A stretch of 64,000 nt of DNA from Comamonadaceae bacterium (GTDB lineage Bacteria > Pseudomonadota > Gammaproteobacteria > Burkholderiales > Burkholderiaceae_C). Position 1 is the stretch's first letter. Every line of letters starts with the position of its first letter. Both the position numbers and the translations under genes were made by a program. The DNA is taken from NCBI GenBank assembly GCA_947374485.1, contig CANCCF010000001.1:16603-80602 (forward strand), in the 5' to 3' direction. Below, piece after piece: positions 1 to 8,229 of this stretch. A model generated the notes under the pieces. That model did no database searches and had not been told where the DNA came from. It worked only from the letters and a program-made list of their open reading frames with translations.

Positions 1-47
1 CCGGCAACAGCCCTCACTTTGACGCCAGCGGGCCGCACGCCCGCAGC

Positions 48-1316
48 TCAGTACCAGTCGTCGTCGGCAGCGCCGAAGGTCCATGCGCCGGTGTCTTGCG
101 CACTGGCCACGCCCAAAGTACCGGTGCCGGTACCGGTGCCGGTGCTGGCGCTGTTGCCACTGCCAGCGCCAGCAACCCAGGCCCAAGCGCCGCTCTCTGC
201 ACTTTGCACGGCGGCGGCCACATAGGCCAGGCCCTGCACACCATCTTCCACCGGCGGGTACAGGGTGTGGGCAAAGGGCGGCTCGCGGCCCGCCAGGCGT
301 GCCGCCACCACCTGCGCAAACTCGGTGTACAAATTGGCAAAGGCTTCCAGATACCCCTCCGGGTGGCCGCGCTCCACGCGGATGGAGCGTGCGGCATCTG
401 CGCCCAGCTGCGGACCCAGGCGGCGCGTGAGCACGCGGTCAAAGCCCTGGCCGCTGCGGTGCAGCAGGCGGTTGGGTTCTTCCTGCTGCCACTCCAGCCC
501 GCCCAGTGTGCCGTGGATGCGAAACGACAGGCCGTGCTCGGAACCGGCCGCCGCATTGGTGACCCACAGCGAGCCACGCGCGCCGTTGCTGTAGTGCATC
601 AGGCTGCCTACGTAATCGTCCACCGCACCGCCCGGCACCGTGGCACCCACATCGGCACTGAGGCGTTCGATCTGCAGGCCGCTGACATAGTCGCCCAAAT
701 GAAAAGCGTGCGTGCCAATGTCCAGCAGCACCAGCGAGCCGCCCAGCCGCGCGGGCTGCATGCGCCAGCCCGTGGAAGACGGCGCGTCGGCCACATTGCC
801 CTGCACGTACTGCAGGTGGACCTGGCGGATCTCGCCCAGCGCACCGCTGGCCACCATCTCGCGCGCCTGGCGCACCATGGGGTAACCCGTGTAGCAGTAG
901 GTCACGCAAAACCCCAGGCCAGTGGCGCGCGCTTTTGCAGCCAGCAGCTGTGCGGACTGCAGATCATTGGCCAACGGCTTGTCGCAGACCACATGAAAAC
1001 CCGCATCGAGTGCGGCCATGCAGATGTCGAAATGGCTGTCATTGGGCGTCATCACCGCCAGCACGTCGATACGGTCGGCGCGTTGTGCTTCCGCGCGGAT
1101 CAGCTCCTGCCAGGAGCCATAGCTGCGCTCAGGCGCCAGGCCCAGCTCCAGCCCGCCCTGCCTGCCCCGCTCGGGGTTGGAAGAGAGCGCCGAGGCCACG
1201 ATCTCGTAGTGGCCGTCCAGGCGCGCGGCCATGCGGTGCACCGGCCCGATGAACGAGCCCGCGCCACCGCCCACCACCCCCAGGCGCAAGCGCCGACCGA
1301 GTATTTGCATCACCAT
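48..1316 (-). CDS. Gfo/Idh/MocA family oxidoreductase with low-complexity C-tail
   Basis: Predicted cytoplasmic NAD(P)-dependent dehydrogenase of 422 residues, probably acting on an inositol or inosose. The N-terminal Rossmann motif (G13-V-V-G-G-G-A-G-S-F-I-G24) and the family CDKP motif (Cys111 to Pro114, with the lysine expected in catalysis) are visible, as is a GTHAFHL stretch matching the usual Asp/His active-site segment. It is the last gene of the operon running from 8063 and follows the aldolase gene by 35 bases. A GAGGAA ribosome site precedes the ATG. It closely resembles the protein at 62202-63362 but carries about 40 extra C-terminal residues rich in Gly, Thr and Ser, encoded by short GGTGCC/GGTACC repeats. 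The exact substrate is unknown; myo- or scyllo-inositol dehydrogenase activity is inferred from context. Confidence 0.85.
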   Translation of the reverse strand: MVMQILGRRLRLGVVGGGAGSFIGPVHRMAARLDGHYEIVASALSSNPERGRQGGLELGLAPERSYGSWQELIRAEAQRADRIDVLAVMTPNDSHFDICMAALDAGFHVVCDKPLANDLQSAQLLAAKARATGLGFCVTYCYTGYPMVRQAREMVASGALGEIRQVHLQYVQGNVADAPSSTGWRMQPARLGGSLVLLDIGTHAFHLGDYVSGLQIERLSADVGATVPGGAVDDYVGSLMHYSNGARGSLWVTNAAAGSEHGLSFRIHGTLGGLEWQQEEPNRLLHRSGQGFDRVLTRRLGPQLGADAARSIRVERGHPEGYLEAFANLYTEFAQVVAARLAGREPPFAHTLYPPVEDGVQGLAYVAAAVQSAESGAWAWVAGAGSGNSASTGTGTGTGTLGVASAQDTGAWTFGAADDDWY

Positions 1317-1351
1317 GAAAGTTCCTCAGGGTTTGTACAAGGGCCTGCGCA

Positions 1352-2179
1352 CTAGCCCAGCAGGTCCATCATGCGGCGCGCCTCAGCCTGCAATGCCGTC
1401 ACCACCGGCTGCATGAGCTGCAGGCGGTCAAAGCGCTCAGGCGTGTCTGAAAGACTTTGGCGCAGGCTGCGGTTGAAGGCCAGGCGCATGCTGGTGCCGA
1501 TGTTGAACTTGGCCACGCGCAAAGTTTTCAGGCGGCGGATGTCGTCCTCGCGGATGCCGCTGGTACCGTGGATCACCAGTGGCCGCCGGGTGCAGGCGGC
1601 GATCTGCTGCACCAGGTCAAAGTCGATGGTGCTGGCGGCCTCGGTCATGCGGTGCACATTGCCCACCGAGATGGCCATGGCGTCCACACCGCTGTGGTCG
1701 GCAAAGGCGGCGGCATCGGCGGCGGAGGTGAACTCGCTCTTGATGTGGTCGCGCCCCTCGGTGTAGGGCACGGAACCCACTTCGCCCTCGACGCTGGCGC
1801 CATAGCCCTGGGCCAGGCGTGCGATGGCGGCGGTGCGGGCGATGTTGTCGGCCAGCGGCAGCTGCGAGCCGTCGAACATGACGGAGGTGAAACCCGCGTC
1901 GAGCGCGGCGTGGATGCGCGCTTCTTCATAGCAGTGGTCCAGGTGCACGCAGACCGGCACCGTGGCCACCTCGGCCAGACCGCGCACCATGCCCGCAAAA
2001 CCCAGCACGCCCATGTGGTCGGCCATGTCCTTGTTGCAGGCCAGGATCACGGCGCGATTGGCCCGTGTTGCGGCCGCCAGAATGGCCACCACCTCTTCGC
2101 TACCAAACACATTGAAGCAGGGCACGGCGTAGCCGCCATCGGCTGCCGGGGGCAGCAGGTCTTTCAGGGTGGCGAGCAT
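1352..2179 (-). CDS. Class II (zinc) ketose-bisphosphate aldolase family, IolJ-like
   Basis: A 275-residue TIM-barrel aldolase of the fructose-bisphosphate/tagatose-bisphosphate class II family. Visible landmarks are the HLDH motif (Asp81 and His82, catalytic Asp and zinc ligand), an EGEVG segment, GNVH and HGTSG (further zinc and phosphate sites), and the C-terminal KFNIGT phosphate loop. Because it sits between IolB- and MocA-type genes, the likely reaction is cleavage of 2-deoxy-5-keto-D-gluconate 6-phosphate to dihydroxyacetone phosphate and malonate semialdehyde. The family is also consistent with tagatose- or fructose-bisphosphate aldolase, so the substrate is inferred from context. It lies 10 bases after the isomerase gene in the same operon. 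Confidence 0.85.
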   Translation of the reverse strand: MLATLKDLLPPAADGGYAVPCFNVFGSEEVVAILAAATRANRAVILACNKDMADHMGVLGFAGMVRGLAEVATVPVCVHLDHCYEEARIHAALDAGFTSVMFDGSQLPLADNIARTAAIARLAQGYGASVEGEVGSVPYTEGRDHIKSEFTSAADAAAFADHSGVDAMAISVGNVHRMTEAASTIDFDLVQQIAACTRRPLVIHGTSGIREDDIRRLKTLRVAKFNIGTSMRLAFNRSLRQSLSDTPERFDRLQLMQPVVTALQAEARRMMDLLG

Positions 2180-2189
2180 GGCGTCGGGC

Positions 2190-3047
2190 TCACTTGAACT
2201 TGGCGATCATGTTCTTGATGCCGGGTATGGTTTCAATCTGGTAGGCGTGGTGCGGGTCGAAGTGCTGCACCAGCGACTTGGAGTGTTTGCCCACGATGAC
2301 GGTGAAGTAATACATCTCGTATCCGGGTGCGGCCACGCTGGGGTGGTAGCCCCGGTCAATGGCCACCACGCTGCCGCTCTTCACGTGGTAGACGGGCCCG
2401 AGCTCGTCCTCTTGTGCATAGACAAACTGCGCGCCAAAGCCGTGGCCCGGGTTGAAGCGGAACTGGTAGACCTCCTGGTATTCGGTCTCGAGTGCGCCGT
2501 CATCGGTGACGCGCTCGGTGTCATGCTTGTGCGGCGGAAAGCCCGACCAGCCACCCGCCCCCACAGTGAACAGCTCGCTGACCAACAGCCTGCCGCGCTG
2601 CTGCGCATTTTTTTGCCCCAGGATGTGCTTGATCTTGCGGTGCGTCTTGGTCTCGTCCGAGCCGTACTGGATCTTGTCGACTTCGGCCTGGCGCACGGCA
2701 AAGGGCTGCAACACCTTTTCATACTTGCCACCGCCTATCAAGAGGTCGAGGCTGTCCGTTGTACAAACGATTTCGGCCTCTGCGCCCACCGGCACATACA
2801 CGGCCTCGGGGTCGCCCTCCCACAGGTGCGGGCGCTTGCCAATGCTTTCAAACGTCTCGCTGCCCACGCGCACATCGCAGCTGCCGGTGACTGGCATCAA
2901 GAGCGACTCGTAGCCCGGCACGCAGTGCACAAAGCGTTCTCCCTTGGTGAGGCGCACCTGGTTGAAATAGCACAGCGGCGTGGTGGCGTCCTCCCGGTCG
3001 ACGATGGGCTGGTTGTGGTTGTCGTAGGGGGCAATGTGGCGGCTCAT
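2190..3047 (-). CDS. iolB: 5-deoxy-glucuronate isomerase (IolB type), set A
   Basis: A 285-residue bicupin of the KduI/IolB family, expected to isomerise 5-deoxy-D-glucuronate to 2-deoxy-5-keto-D-gluconate in inositol breakdown. The PPHKHD metal-binding motif and a GYHP motif near the C-terminus are visible. The reading frame opens further upstream, but the ATG at 3047 is chosen because it has an AGGAG ribosome site and overlaps the kinase stop codon by ATGA. It diverges strongly from the second IolB in this window (27156-27983), so the two are not a recent duplication. Function is by family; preference for a different cyclitol-derived acid is possible. Confidence 0.85.
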   Translation of the reverse strand: MSRHIAPYDNHNQPIVDREDATTPLCYFNQVRLTKGERFVHCVPGYESLLMPVTGSCDVRVGSETFESIGKRPHLWEGDPEAVYVPVGAEAEIVCTTDSLDLLIGGGKYEKVLQPFAVRQAEVDKIQYGSDETKTHRKIKHILGQKNAQQRGRLLVSELFTVGAGGWSGFPPHKHDTERVTDDGALETEYQEVYQFRFNPGHGFGAQFVYAQEDELGPVYHVKSGSVVAIDRGYHPSVAAPGYEMYYFTVIVGKHSKSLVQHFDPHHAYQIETIPGIKNMIAKFK

Positions 3048-4054
3048 GGGGTGGTCTCCTGGTGGGTCTGCAAAAAGGCGGCCAGCTCGGCGGCTGTGGC
3101 CATGGCTTCGGCACAACTGTCACGGCCGACGTTGAGGGCCGCAGCGGCCGCGCCCTGGCGCAGGGCCTCAAACCAGCCTTGGCCCTGCAACAGGTTCCAG
3201 AGCAGGGCGGCGGCAAAGGCGTCGCCCGCGCCAAAGGGCTTGCGCGCGGTGACCTGAAAAACGGCCTGGCCCAAGGCCTGGCCATCGCGCAGAAAAACAC
3301 GGCAACCCTTGGCACCGTCTTTCACCACGGCGGCCTGCGTCACGCCCTGCAGCACCTGGGCGGCGCTGTGCTGGTCATCGCGCAGGCCGCTGCGCCTGGC
3401 CGCTGGCTGCAGGTGCTCCAGCACATCGAATTCTTCGCGGTTGCCAATCACCAGGTCGGCCATGCTGCAGGCCACGCGCAGGTAGACCGCGGCCTCGGCG
3501 GTGTCGCGCCAGCCGTAGGGGCGGTAGTCCAGGTCCAGCACCACCACCGTGCCCGCGCGACGTGCGAGGTCCATGGCGTGCAGGGTGGCTTCGCGGCTGG
3601 GGCTCCCAGACAGGGCCGTGCCGGTGACCAACAGGGCGCGGCTGCTGGCAATCTGCTCGGCATCCATGTCCGTGGGCTGCAGGCACAGGTCGGCCGCACC
3701 CTGGCGGTAGATGATGACCTGGCAGCCGTCTGCGCGCATCTCGGTGAAAGCGGTGCTGTTGCGCGCACCGGGCGGCGCGGTGTGCAGGCCCTGCACATTC
3801 ACACCATTGGCCTGCAGAAAGCTGCGCACATAGCGGCCAAAGCCGTCATCCGACACAGCGCTGACGATGCCCGCACGCCCGCCCAGGCGCGCCAACGCGG
3901 TGGCGATATTGGCCGGTGAGCCGCCCACCGATTTGCGAAAACCAGTCACCTCTTCCAGCGGCGTGTTGTCCTGCTGCGCGTACAGGTCCACGCCCGCGCG
4001 GCCCAGGCACAGCAGGTCCAGACTGCGCCCGGCGGGAAAGGCAAAACCCGTCAC
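3044..4054 (-). CDS. iolC: PfkB-family kinase, 5-dehydro-2-deoxygluconokinase (IolC) type
   Basis: A 336-residue ribokinase-type sugar kinase, expected to phosphorylate 2-deoxy-5-keto-D-gluconate. Two PfkB signatures are visible: GGSPANIATALARLG near the N-terminus and KPFGAGDAFAAALL near the C-terminus, the latter with the catalytic aspartate in GAGD. The start is taken as the GTG at 4054, which overlaps the upstream TGA as GTGA; the frame remains open upstream but only inside the preceding gene. The 3' end overlaps the IolB start as ATGA, so translation is probably coupled. Unlike the kinase at 22327-24279 it has no DUF2090 domain, which fits with the separate aldolase gene in this operon. 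Confidence 0.85.
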   Translation of the reverse strand: MTGFAFPAGRSLDLLCLGRAGVDLYAQQDNTPLEEVTGFRKSVGGSPANIATALARLGGRAGIVSAVSDDGFGRYVRSFLQANGVNVQGLHTAPPGARNSTAFTEMRADGCQVIIYRQGAADLCLQPTDMDAEQIASSRALLVTGTALSGSPSREATLHAMDLARRAGTVVVLDLDYRPYGWRDTAEAAVYLRVACSMADLVIGNREEFDVLEHLQPAARRSGLRDDQHSAAQVLQGVTQAAVVKDGAKGCRVFLRDGQALGQAVFQVTARKPFGAGDAFAAALLWNLLQGQGWFEALRQGAAAAALNVGRDSCAEAMATAAELAAFLQTHQETTP

Positions 4055-5220
4055 TGAAAGCCCACCCACTGGCTGCCCGCGTCGGCCGACTCGACACAGC
4101 GCAGCATGAAGCGCACGCCCTCCACGCCGTCCTGCGCGCTGGGGAACCACTGGCCATCCAGCAGGGCGCGCGCCTGCGGCTCGGGCGACATGGCCAGAGC
4201 AAAGCGGCGGTACAGATTGGCCCAGGCATCGAAGTAACCGGCCGGGTGGCCGCCGCCCACGCGCTCAAAGCGGGCCGAAGGATCGAGGTAGCCATGGCCG
4301 CGCTCGTAGGTCATTTCGGGCTTGCCCGCAAACGCCACCTTGAGCTGGTTGGGCTGCTCGTCCCACCATTCGATGCTGCCCTTTTCACAGACCACACGCA
4401 GCTTGAAGCCGTGCGCGCTGCCGATGTTGATGGCACTGGCCCAGAGCATGCCCACGGCATTGCCCTGGTAGCGCAGCATCACGTGGGCGTCGTCTTCCAG
4501 CGGTGCGCGCGAGGCCACAAAACTGCGCCGCACGCAGCTCAGCGATTCGAGCTGCAGGCCGCTGACCAGCGCACCCATCTGGTAGCAGTGGGTGGCCAGG
4601 TCACCAATCACGTAGCTGGGGCCGGAGATGGCCGGGGTGACGCGCCACTTGGTGCCGGGGTCGGCGCTCTCCACTTCGGCCGAGTGGTAGCCATGGGCAA
4701 ACTGCATATGCACCACGCGCACCGCGCCGAGCTCGCCGCCCTGCACCATGGCGCGCGCCTGCTGCACCATCTCGTAGCCGGTGTAGCCATACATCACGCC
4801 CAGCACCACGCCGCGCGCAGTTGCCAGGGCCTGCAGCTCCTGGGCATCTTCGAGCCGGATGGTAAGGGGCTTTTCGCACACCACGTGCAGACCCGCCTGC
4901 AGTGCGGCCTTGCAGACCGCGAAGTGCGAACTGTTGGGCGTGGCGATGCTGACCACCTGGATGCCGTCAGATCGCGCCGCCTCGGCTTCGAACATGGCGG
5001 CGTAGCTGGGGTAGCAGCGCCCGGCATCCAACCCGAGGCTGACACCAAAGCTGCGGCCGCGCTCGGCATCGATATCAAAGGCACCGGCCACCAGTTGCAT
5101 GAGGCCGTCGCGCTGGGCGGCGTCGCGGTGCGAGTGGCCGATCTGGCTGCCTTTACCGCCACCTACCATGCCCCAGCGCAGGGGCGATTGCAACAAGGGG
5201 CCTTCAACAAACGCTGTCAT
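4051..5220 (-). CDS. Gfo/Idh/MocA family oxidoreductase
   Basis: A 389-residue NAD(P)-dependent oxidoreductase with the N-terminal dinucleotide fold (GMVGGGKGSQIGHSHR) and the CEKPLT motif carrying the expected catalytic lysine. A GDLATHCYQMG segment supplies the usual active-site Asp and His. It lies 18 bases after the IolD-type gene and overlaps the kinase gene by four bases, so it is part of the operon. It is clearly distinct from the other two MocA-type proteins of the window. Two different dehydrogenases in one operon suggest sequential or stereo-specific oxidation of different inositols, an inference only. Confidence 0.85.
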   Translation of the reverse strand: MTAFVEGPLLQSPLRWGMVGGGKGSQIGHSHRDAAQRDGLMQLVAGAFDIDAERGRSFGVSLGLDAGRCYPSYAAMFEAEAARSDGIQVVSIATPNSSHFAVCKAALQAGLHVVCEKPLTIRLEDAQELQALATARGVVLGVMYGYTGYEMVQQARAMVQGGELGAVRVVHMQFAHGYHSAEVESADPGTKWRVTPAISGPSYVIGDLATHCYQMGALVSGLQLESLSCVRRSFVASRAPLEDDAHVMLRYQGNAVGMLWASAINIGSAHGFKLRVVCEKGSIEWWDEQPNQLKVAFAGKPEMTYERGHGYLDPSARFERVGGGHPAGYFDAWANLYRRFALAMSPEPQARALLDGQWFPSAQDGVEGVRFMLRCVESADAGSQWVGFQ

Positions 5221-5238
5221 ATCAATCCTTTAAAAAAA

Positions 5239-7146
5239 TCAGATGCCGTGGCGCTGCTGTGCGCGCCCGGTGTTCCAGGCGTCCACCGCCTGGGCTTGCG
5301 TTGCGTTGCGGGTGATTTCGGGCAGGCCCACGTCCCACCAGCACTCGCAGTGCGACCACTGGCTGGCGTCAATGTCGACCACGATCACCACGCTGTTCGC
5401 GCTCTGGCGCGCTTTCAGCAAAGCCTGCTCCAGACCGGCCAGCGTGTCTACCCGCGACGCGCTGGCGCCGAGTGCCTGGGCGTGCTGCACAAAGTCCACC
5501 CGTGGCAGGGCCGTGCCGGGTGCACGGGCCGTGCTGCAGTCCTGCAGCAGGTTGTTGAAAGAGCTGTGGCCCACATTGCGCTGCAGCTTGTCGATCACCG
5601 CAAAGCCCGCGTTGTCACACACCACGCAGATGATCTTGTGGCCGGTGAGCACGGTGCTGTACAAATCCACGTTTTGCATCAGGTAGGAGCCGTCGCCCAC
5701 CAGCACGATGGACTCACTTTGCGGGTGCGCCAGCTTCACACCCCAGCCCGCTGCCACCTCGTAGCCCATGCAGGAGAAGCCGAAGTCAATATCAAAGTGC
5801 GCCAGCTGCGGGCTTTGCCAGTTCATGTTGAGCTCGGCAGGCAGGCCACCAGCGGCGGTGATGACGGTGTCACCGGCTTGCATGGCACGGTTCACCGCAC
5901 CCACCACCTGGGCGTAAGAAACGGCTTTTTTCGCCACACCTTCCACTGCGTCGTGGCCCACGCTGGTACGCGCCTGCACCTGCGCCTTCCACGCGGCAGC
6001 GCGCGTGGCGCACAGCGCGCCCCAGGCGGCGTCGGCCTGCCAGCCCTTGAGCGGCTGCGAGAGCGCTGTCAGCGCGGCACCGGCATCGGCGCGCACGGCC
6101 AGGGCCAGGTGTTTGGTGGCATCGTGTCGGCCCACATTGATGCTGGCCAGGCGCATATGGGGGTTGCGAAACACCGACCAGGAACCGGTGGAAAAGTCCT
6201 GCAGGCGGGTGCCAATGGCCAGCACCAGATCGGCCTCGGCCGCCATCTGGTTGGCCGAGTCGGAGCCGGTCACGCCAATCGGCCCGGCGTTGAGCGGGTG
6301 CGACTGCAAGAGCGTCGCGCGCCCGGCAATGGTTTCCACCACCGGTATGCCGTGCTGGCTTGCAAACTGCGCCAGCGCCGCCGTGGCCTGGGCATAGTGC
6401 ACGCCGCCCCCGGCAATGATGATTGGGCGCCGGGCCTGGCGCAGGGCCTGGGCGAGTTCGGCCATGCTGCGCGCCTCGGGCTCGGGGCGCGCGATGCGGT
6501 GGATGCGTTTTTCGAAAAAGGCTGCGGGAAAATCGTAGCGCTGGCCCTGCACGTCTTGTGGCAGGCCCAGAAACACCGGGCCGCAGGTCTCCGGGTCGAG
6601 CAGGGTGCTGATGGCCTGGGGCAGGGTTTGCAGGAGCTGCGAGGGCGTGACAATGCGGTCCCAGTAGCGCACCACCGGCTTGAAGGCGTCGTTGACGCTG
6701 AGGGTGGGGTCGTTGAAGTGCTCCACCTGCTGCAGCACCGGGTCGGGCAGGCGGCCCACGTGGCTGTCACCGGCCAAGAGCAGCAGGGGCAGGCGGTTGG
6801 TGTGGGCCACACCGGCGGCCGTCACCATGTTGAGCGCACCCGGCCCCACCGAGGCAATGGCCAGGCCGATGCGCCTGCGCTGGTGTGCCTTGGCATAGGC
6901 CACCGCGGCCAGGGCCATGGACTGCTCGTTCTGGCCGCGCCACACCGGCAGCACGTCCTGGTGGGCACGCAGGGCCTCCGAAAAACAGGTCACATTGCCG
7001 TGGCCGAAGATGGCAAAGGCGCAACCAAACAGCGGCGCGCTGCCACTGCCGCTCCCTTCATCAGTCTCGATGTGCTGGGCGCGCAGATAAGCAACCAGCG
7101 CTTCGGCCACCGTCATGGCCACTGTTGGCGCGGCAACCGTGTTCAT
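5239..7146 (-). CDS. iolD: Trihydroxycyclohexane-1,2-dione hydrolase (IolD), set A
   Basis: A 635-residue thiamine-diphosphate enzyme of the acetolactate-synthase superfamily, expected to open the ring of 3D-trihydroxycyclohexane-1,2-dione to 5-deoxy-glucuronate. The N-terminal domain carries the cofactor-activating glutamate in an NEQSM motif; the central domain has the GTRLQDF segment; the C-terminal domain has the GDGSY...N thiamine-diphosphate motif. Its ATG overlaps the upstream stop as ATGA. Compared with the IolD at 24305-26176 it carries a short Gly-Ser-rich insertion (about residues 29-36). The family assignment is firm; the exact stereoisomer processed is not. Confidence 0.9.
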   Translation of the reverse strand: MNTVAAPTVAMTVAEALVAYLRAQHIETDEGSGSGSAPLFGCAFAIFGHGNVTCFSEALRAHQDVLPVWRGQNEQSMALAAVAYAKAHQRRRIGLAIASVGPGALNMVTAAGVAHTNRLPLLLLAGDSHVGRLPDPVLQQVEHFNDPTLSVNDAFKPVVRYWDRIVTPSQLLQTLPQAISTLLDPETCGPVFLGLPQDVQGQRYDFPAAFFEKRIHRIARPEPEARSMAELAQALRQARRPIIIAGGGVHYAQATAALAQFASQHGIPVVETIAGRATLLQSHPLNAGPIGVTGSDSANQMAAEADLVLAIGTRLQDFSTGSWSVFRNPHMRLASINVGRHDATKHLALAVRADAGAALTALSQPLKGWQADAAWGALCATRAAAWKAQVQARTSVGHDAVEGVAKKAVSYAQVVGAVNRAMQAGDTVITAAGGLPAELNMNWQSPQLAHFDIDFGFSCMGYEVAAGWGVKLAHPQSESIVLVGDGSYLMQNVDLYSTVLTGHKIICVVCDNAGFAVIDKLQRNVGHSSFNNLLQDCSTARAPGTALPRVDFVQHAQALGASASRVDTLAGLEQALLKARQSANSVVIVVDIDASQWSHCECWWDVGLPEITRNATQAQAVDAWNTGRAQQRHGI

Positions 7147-8063
7147 GCCTGCCAGACACCTGCAGTGGGCTGGTAGCCCATGTGCGTCAAATAAGCGGCG
7201 ATGTTGCTGTGCGCCAGGCGCGCGTAGGTCAGGGGGTGGGCTTTGGCCGGGTCCTGCTCGGCCTCCACCACCACCCAGCCGCTGTAGTTGGCGGCTTTCA
7301 GGCAGGCCAGCACGGACGCGAAATCAATCACACCGTCGCCCGGCACGGTGAAGGCACCGGCCAGCACGGCGTTGAGGAACGAGTCGTTGTGTTCGCGGGT
7401 GCTGGCAATCACCGGCGGGCGCACGTCTTTCAAATGCACATGGGCCACGCGCGCCACACAGGCCTTGAGCAGGGCCAGCGGATCGGCGCCGCCAAAGGTG
7501 GCGTGGCCGGTGTCAAAGGTCAGGCCCACACTCTCGCCGGTGCAGGCCATCAGGCGCAGGATGTCGTCTTCGGTTTCGATGATGGTGCCCACATGGTGGT
7601 GAAAGGCCAGGCGCATGCCAGCCTCTGACTGCAGGCGGTCGGCCAGCGTGGTGAGGCGCGCGCCATAGCGCTGCAGGGCCGCGTCATCGAGCCGCACGCG
7701 CTGCGAGAGCGGCGTCTGGATGTTGCCGTGCACCGTGTTGCTGACCTCGCCATAGACCATGGCCCGCACGCCCGCGGCCTGCAGCAGGGCCACGTGCGGC
7801 GCAATGGCGCGCCACTCGGCTTCGGCGTCCTGGTTGACGAGGTTGCCGCTGCACCAGCCCGAGGCCAGGCGCAGGCCGTGGGCTTGCAGCAGGGGCAGCA
7901 GGGTGGCGGCGTCACGCGGATATTTGGTGCCGAGCTCGGTGCCGGTGAAACCGGCCTCTGCCATCTCGGACAGGCAGGTGGACAAGGGGATTTCACCGCC
8001 CAGCTGCGACATGTCGTCGTTGGTCCAGGTGAGGGGGCTAATGGCGAGTTGCAGGGTGGACAT
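7143..8063 (-). CDS. iolE: Inosose dehydratase (IolE/MocC type), set A
   Basis: A 306-residue xylose-isomerase-like TIM barrel, first gene of the seven-gene operon running to position 48. The expected reaction is dehydration of 2-keto-myo-inositol (inosose) to the diketone used by IolD. The N-terminal ISPLTWTNDD...LGGEIP segment is the IolE hallmark. Metal ligands are visible in FHHHVGT, FDTGHA, VHLKDVR and the terminal VVEAEQDP motifs. A GGAG ribosome site precedes the ATG. The rhizobial rhizopine gene mocC encodes a relative, which matters because MocD and MocE homologues lie nearby. The operon faces the RpiR regulator across two palindromic sites. Confidence 0.88.
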   Translation of the reverse strand: MSTLQLAISPLTWTNDDMSQLGGEIPLSTCLSEMAEAGFTGTELGTKYPRDAATLLPLLQAHGLRLASGWCSGNLVNQDAEAEWRAIAPHVALLQAAGVRAMVYGEVSNTVHGNIQTPLSQRVRLDDAALQRYGARLTTLADRLQSEAGMRLAFHHHVGTIIETEDDILRLMACTGESVGLTFDTGHATFGGADPLALLKACVARVAHVHLKDVRPPVIASTREHNDSFLNAVLAGAFTVPGDGVIDFASVLACLKAANYSGWVVVEAEQDPAKAHPLTYARLAHSNIAAYLTHMGYQPTAGVWQA

Positions 8064-8095
8064 GGGGGCTCCGGGTGTCGGTTGAATGAATCGGG

Positions 8096-8111
8096 TGAAA
8101 TTATTATTTCA
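8096..8111. promoter_or_regulatory. Palindromic operator candidate TGAAAT-N4-ATTTCA (site 1)
   Basis: A perfect inverted repeat TGAAAT-TATT-ATTTCA lies 32 bases upstream of the set A iolE start, in the AT-rich divergent region shared with the RpiR gene. An identical-format palindrome sits at 8175-8190, and a half-site (GTGAAATAAA) lies between. Being close to the iolE start, it would overlap that promoter, consistent with repression. Binding by the divergent RpiR protein is an inference. Confidence 0.6.
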
Positions 8112-8174
8112 TATACCTGTGAAAGTCAAATGTCCCGTGAAATAAAGGGCCAATGCATCCATTGGCACAAAAAG

Positions 8175-8190
8175 TGAAATATTTATTTCA
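8175..8190. promoter_or_regulatory. Palindromic operator candidate TGAAAT-N4-ATTTCA (site 2)
   Basis: A perfect inverted repeat TGAAAT-ATTT-ATTTCA lies 39 bases upstream of the RpiR start. Its centre is 79 bases from the first site, and the two share both arms exactly. The position suggests autoregulation of the RpiR gene and possible looping between the sites. The assignment rests on symmetry and duplication, not on a known consensus. Confidence 0.6.
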
Positions 8191-8229
8191 CCCGACTTTC
8201 ATGGCCACTGCCATCGGCTAGGATGCCGC

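Noticed and set aside
3916..7176. A 1086-residue plus-strand open frame across the set A iol operon
   Set aside because: It is antisense to iolD and the MocA-type and kinase genes, which have clear family motifs. Its own composition (His- and Ala-rich) is typical of a GC-rich shadow frame.
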